Assembly (NCBI GenBank): GCA_964482055.1 | Contig: CAYZVX010000098.1 | Span: 1 to 8,254 of the forward strand | Direction: 5' to 3' | Origin: G020354085 sp964482055 | GTDB taxonomy: Bacteria; Pseudomonadota; Gammaproteobacteria; Acidiferrobacterales; Sulfurifustaceae | Length of the DNA: 8,254 nucleotides | Shown here: piece after piece, positions 6,332 through 8,254 of the stretch | How positions within the stretch are numbered: the stretch's first letter is position 1 | How the letters are laid out: each line of letters opens with the position of its first letter | Made by a program: the position numbers and the translations under genes | Notes under the pieces: model-generated | What the model saw: only the letters and a program-made list of their open reading frames with translations | Databases searched by the model: none | Told to the model about the DNA's origin: nothing

Positions 6332-7239
6332 TGGCCTCGATCGACCAGGGCGGCGTCGTGCTGGGGCAGCGCCAGCTATATATCCTGCCGACACGCGCTG
6401 GCCTGCTGTATGCGCTGCTGCTCCTGGTGTTGCTGCTCACCGGCATCAACTACGGCAATGGTCTGGCGTACGCGCTGACGTTTCTGCTGGCGGGCCTGGC
6501 GGTCGTGTCGATGCTGCACACCCACCGCAACCTGCACCGGCTGAGAATCGCGCCGGCCGCGCCGGAGCCGGTGTTTGCCGGCGAGGCGGCGCGCTTCCCG
6601 CTGACCGTGAATAACCCGCAGGCGCGGGCACGCTACGGGGTGCGCCTTGAGCACGGCCGGCGCACGCTCGCCGCGCGCCTCGATATCGCGGCGCAGACCA
6701 CGGTGACCGGCGAGCTCAGCGTTGCGGACGCCACGCGCGGCTATCTGGCGATGCCCGATTTCAAGGTGGCGACGCTGTATCCGCTCGGGCTGTTCTACGC
6801 CTGGTCGCGGCGCCTGCACTTCGACGCGCCATGCCTCGTGTATCCGCGGCCCGCCGACTCCAGCACCTTGCCCGAGACCGGGTACAGCGGCGATGGCCTT
6901 GGCTCGCCGGCCCAGGCTGGCGATGATTTCATCGGTCAGCGCGAGTACACAGCGGGTGATTCGCCGCGCCACATCAACTGGAAGGCGGCCGCGCGCGGCC
7001 AGGGCTGGCACACCAAGCAGTTCGGCGGCGCCGAACCGCTCGTCGTATGGCTCGAGTGGCAGGCCACCGCCGGGCTCGACACCGAAACGCGCCTGAGCAT
7101 CCTGTGCCGCTGGGTGCTGGACGCCGAGCAGCGCGGGCTGCGCTACGGCCTGCGACTGCCGGGGCGCCGCATCGGGCCGTCCCAGGGAGCCGCCCATCAA
7201 CACGAGTGCCTCAAGGCGCTCGCGCTGTTTGGCACATGA
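6331..7239 (+). CDS. DUF58 membrane protein (MoxR partner)
   Basis: The product has 302 residues. A hydrophobic N-terminal hairpin of two membrane helices lies at about 22-39 and 46-62 (GLLYALLLLVLLLTG and LAYALTFLLAGLAVVS, joined by INYGNG). A beta-rich periplasm- or cytoplasm-facing segment follows. The family hallmark is at 199-220: DFIGQREYTAGDSPRHIN then WKAAARG, with the invariant Arg-x-Tyr, Gly-Asp and Asn-Trp. DUF58 proteins carry a vWA-like fold and occur next to MoxR ATPases, which are proposed to act on them; no enzyme activity is established. This copy is rather short and ends in a compact C-terminal part (RLSILCRWVLDAEQRGLRYG, 254-273). The ATG shares a base with the moxR stop and has little Shine-Dalgarno sequence of its own, so it probably relies on re-initiation. 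Its stop overlaps the next start (ATGA). Confidence 0.93.
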
Positions 7240-8254
7240 CGGCGCTGCAACCGGACCGGCGCACGCTCACCTGGCTGCTCGCCACCGGCGCGGCGGCCGT
7301 GGCGCCGCTCGCAACCGAGCTGCCTGTGTGGGCGACGCTGCTCGCGGTGGCGAGCGGCATCTGGCGCTACCTGGCCGAGCAGCGCAACTGGCGGCATCCG
7401 GGCAGAATGCTGCGCTGGACCCTGGTGCTCGCCACGGTCGTGGCGGTGCACCGGCAGTTCGGCTACCTGCTCGGGCGCGACCCGGGGCTCACGCTGCTGG
7501 TGGCGCTGCTCGGGCTGAAGTTCCTGGAACTGCGCACCCCGCGCGACACCGTGGTCAGCGTGCTATTGCTGTTCGTGGTGCTGACCGGCGCGTACCTGTA
7601 CGGGCAGTCTCTGTGGCTCGGCCCCTACACGCTCGTGGTGGTGATGCTGGGCGCGCTCACCTTGCTGCAGCTCACGCAACCCGCCGGGCTTGCCGGCCGG
7701 GCGCGCGTGCGGCTGGTGGCGCTGCTGCTGGTGCAGGCCCTGCCGCTTGCGCTCGTTGCCTATGTCCTGTTCCCCCGCGTGCAGGGCGCGCTATGGCTGC
7801 TGCCGCACGACAGCCACCGCGGCCGCCTCGGGCTGTCGGAAGAGATGCGACCGGGCAGCATCAATGAGCTGGGCGAGTCGGCGGAGATCGCCTTTCGGGT
7901 GGCCTTCGCCGGCACCCCGCCGCCGCCCGCGGCGCTTTACTGGCGCGCGCTCGTGCTGTGGGACACCGATGGCCAGCGCTGGTCGCGCGGCGAACCGTTC
8001 GGCACCGGCGGCGCCGCCACGCCGCTCGGCGAATCGGTCACCTATACCGTGACGCTCGAGCCGAGCAATAAGCCCTGGCTGCCGGCGCTCGACCTGCCGC
8101 TCGCCGCGCCCCCCGGCGCTCAGCTCGACAACGCCTACACGATCATGCGCCGCGAGCCGGTGCGCGAACGCCAGAGCTACAGCCTGGAGTCGGTGCCGCG
8201 CTACGCCGCATCGGGGCTGAGTGCCCGCGAACGCGAGCGCGCGCTGGCGCTGCC
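7236..8254 (+). CDS. tgpA: TgpA-like membrane transglutaminase (DUF3488 plus transglutaminase-like family), cut by window edge
   Basis: The frame opens with ATG at 7236, overlapping the DUF58 stop as ATGA, and continues for 339 complete codons to the edge. The first about 180 residues are five or six membrane helices (roughly 11-48, 60-76, 84-98, 106-122, 129-146, 159-178), matching the N-terminal DUF3488 region. The family signature LFPR (178-181) closes the membrane part. A periplasmic segment then carries MRPGSINELGES (204-215), YWRALVLWDTDGQRW (235-249) and the run YSLESVPRYAASGLSARERERALAL, typical just before the transglutaminase core. The catalytic Cys-His-Asp triad would lie to the right and cannot be checked. 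TgpA of Pseudomonas aeruginosa has a periplasmic transglutaminase domain and was reported as important for viability. The symbol is by family resemblance. Confidence 0.9.
   Translation, partial: MTALQPDRRTLTWLLATGAAAVAPLATELPVWATLLAVASGIWRYLAEQRNWRHPGRMLRWTLVLATVVAVHRQFGYLLGRDPGLTLLVALLGLKFLELRTPRDTVVSVLLLFVVLTGAYLYGQSLWLGPYTLVVVMLGALTLLQLTQPAGLAGRARVRLVALLLVQALPLALVAYVLFPRVQGALWLLPHDSHRGRLGLSEEMRPGSINELGESAEIAFRVAFAGTPPPPAALYWRALVLWDTDGQRWSRGEPFGTGGAATPLGESVTYTVTLEPSNKPWLPALDLPLAAPPGAQLDNAYTIMRREPVRERQSYSLESVPRYAASGLSARERERALAL

Noticed and set aside
7229..7867. Plus-strand frame of 212 codons inside the tgpA region
   Set aside because: It is in the wrong frame and Ala/Gly/Arg-rich. The frame starting at 7236 encodes the membrane helices and DUF3488 motifs.

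Overview
The window is GC-rich bacterial chromosome, densely coded, with codons that mostly end in G or C. The conserved proteins (MnmG, RsmG, Soj-type ParA, Spo0J-type ParB, and a MoxR/DUF58/TgpA cluster) point to a proteobacterium. A gamma- or betaproteobacterium fits best, possibly a purple-sulfur or sulfur-oxidising-like Gammaproteobacteria lineage. No rRNA or other strong taxonomic marker is present, so the family is left open. I see no insertion sequence, CRISPR array, tRNA, phage gene or sign of recent transfer.

Layout. (1) Positions 1-308, minus strand: the N-terminal part of an exported Sel1-repeat protein that runs off the left edge. (2) Positions 406-2702, minus strand: parB, parA and rsmG, read in the order rsmG-parA-parB with short gaps, the classical gidB-parA-parB block next to a replication origin. 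(3) Positions 2905-3384, plus strand: a small exported DUF2914 protein. It sits between rsmG and mnmG and faces the opposite way. (4) Positions 3400-5274, minus strand: full-length mnmG (gidA). (5) Positions 5390-8254, plus strand: a tightly overlapping operon of a MoxR-type AAA+ ATPase, a DUF58 membrane protein and a TgpA-like membrane transglutaminase. The last gene runs off the right edge before its catalytic core. No stretch of more than about 200 bases lacks a gene.

How the genes work together. MnmG (with MnmE, not in the window) modifies the tRNA wobble uridine, and RsmG methylates 16S rRNA. ParA and ParB segregate the chromosome and position the origin. MoxR, DUF58 and TgpA form a recurrent cell-envelope module: MoxR is a cytoplasmic chaperone-like ATPase, DUF58 a membrane-anchored partner with a predicted vWA-like fold, and TgpA an inner-membrane protein with a periplasmic transglutaminase domain.

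The most unusual feature is architectural. The normally contiguous gidA-gidB pair is split by the oppositely oriented DUF2914 gene, and a plausible separate promoter (TTGCCA-17-CACAAT) with a GTG start lies in front of rsmG. Other points of note are a nine-codon overlapping reading frame between parA and parB, and a perfect 18-bp palindrome in the promoter region of the Sel1 gene. I did not find a clearly new multi-gene system; the genes belong to known families.
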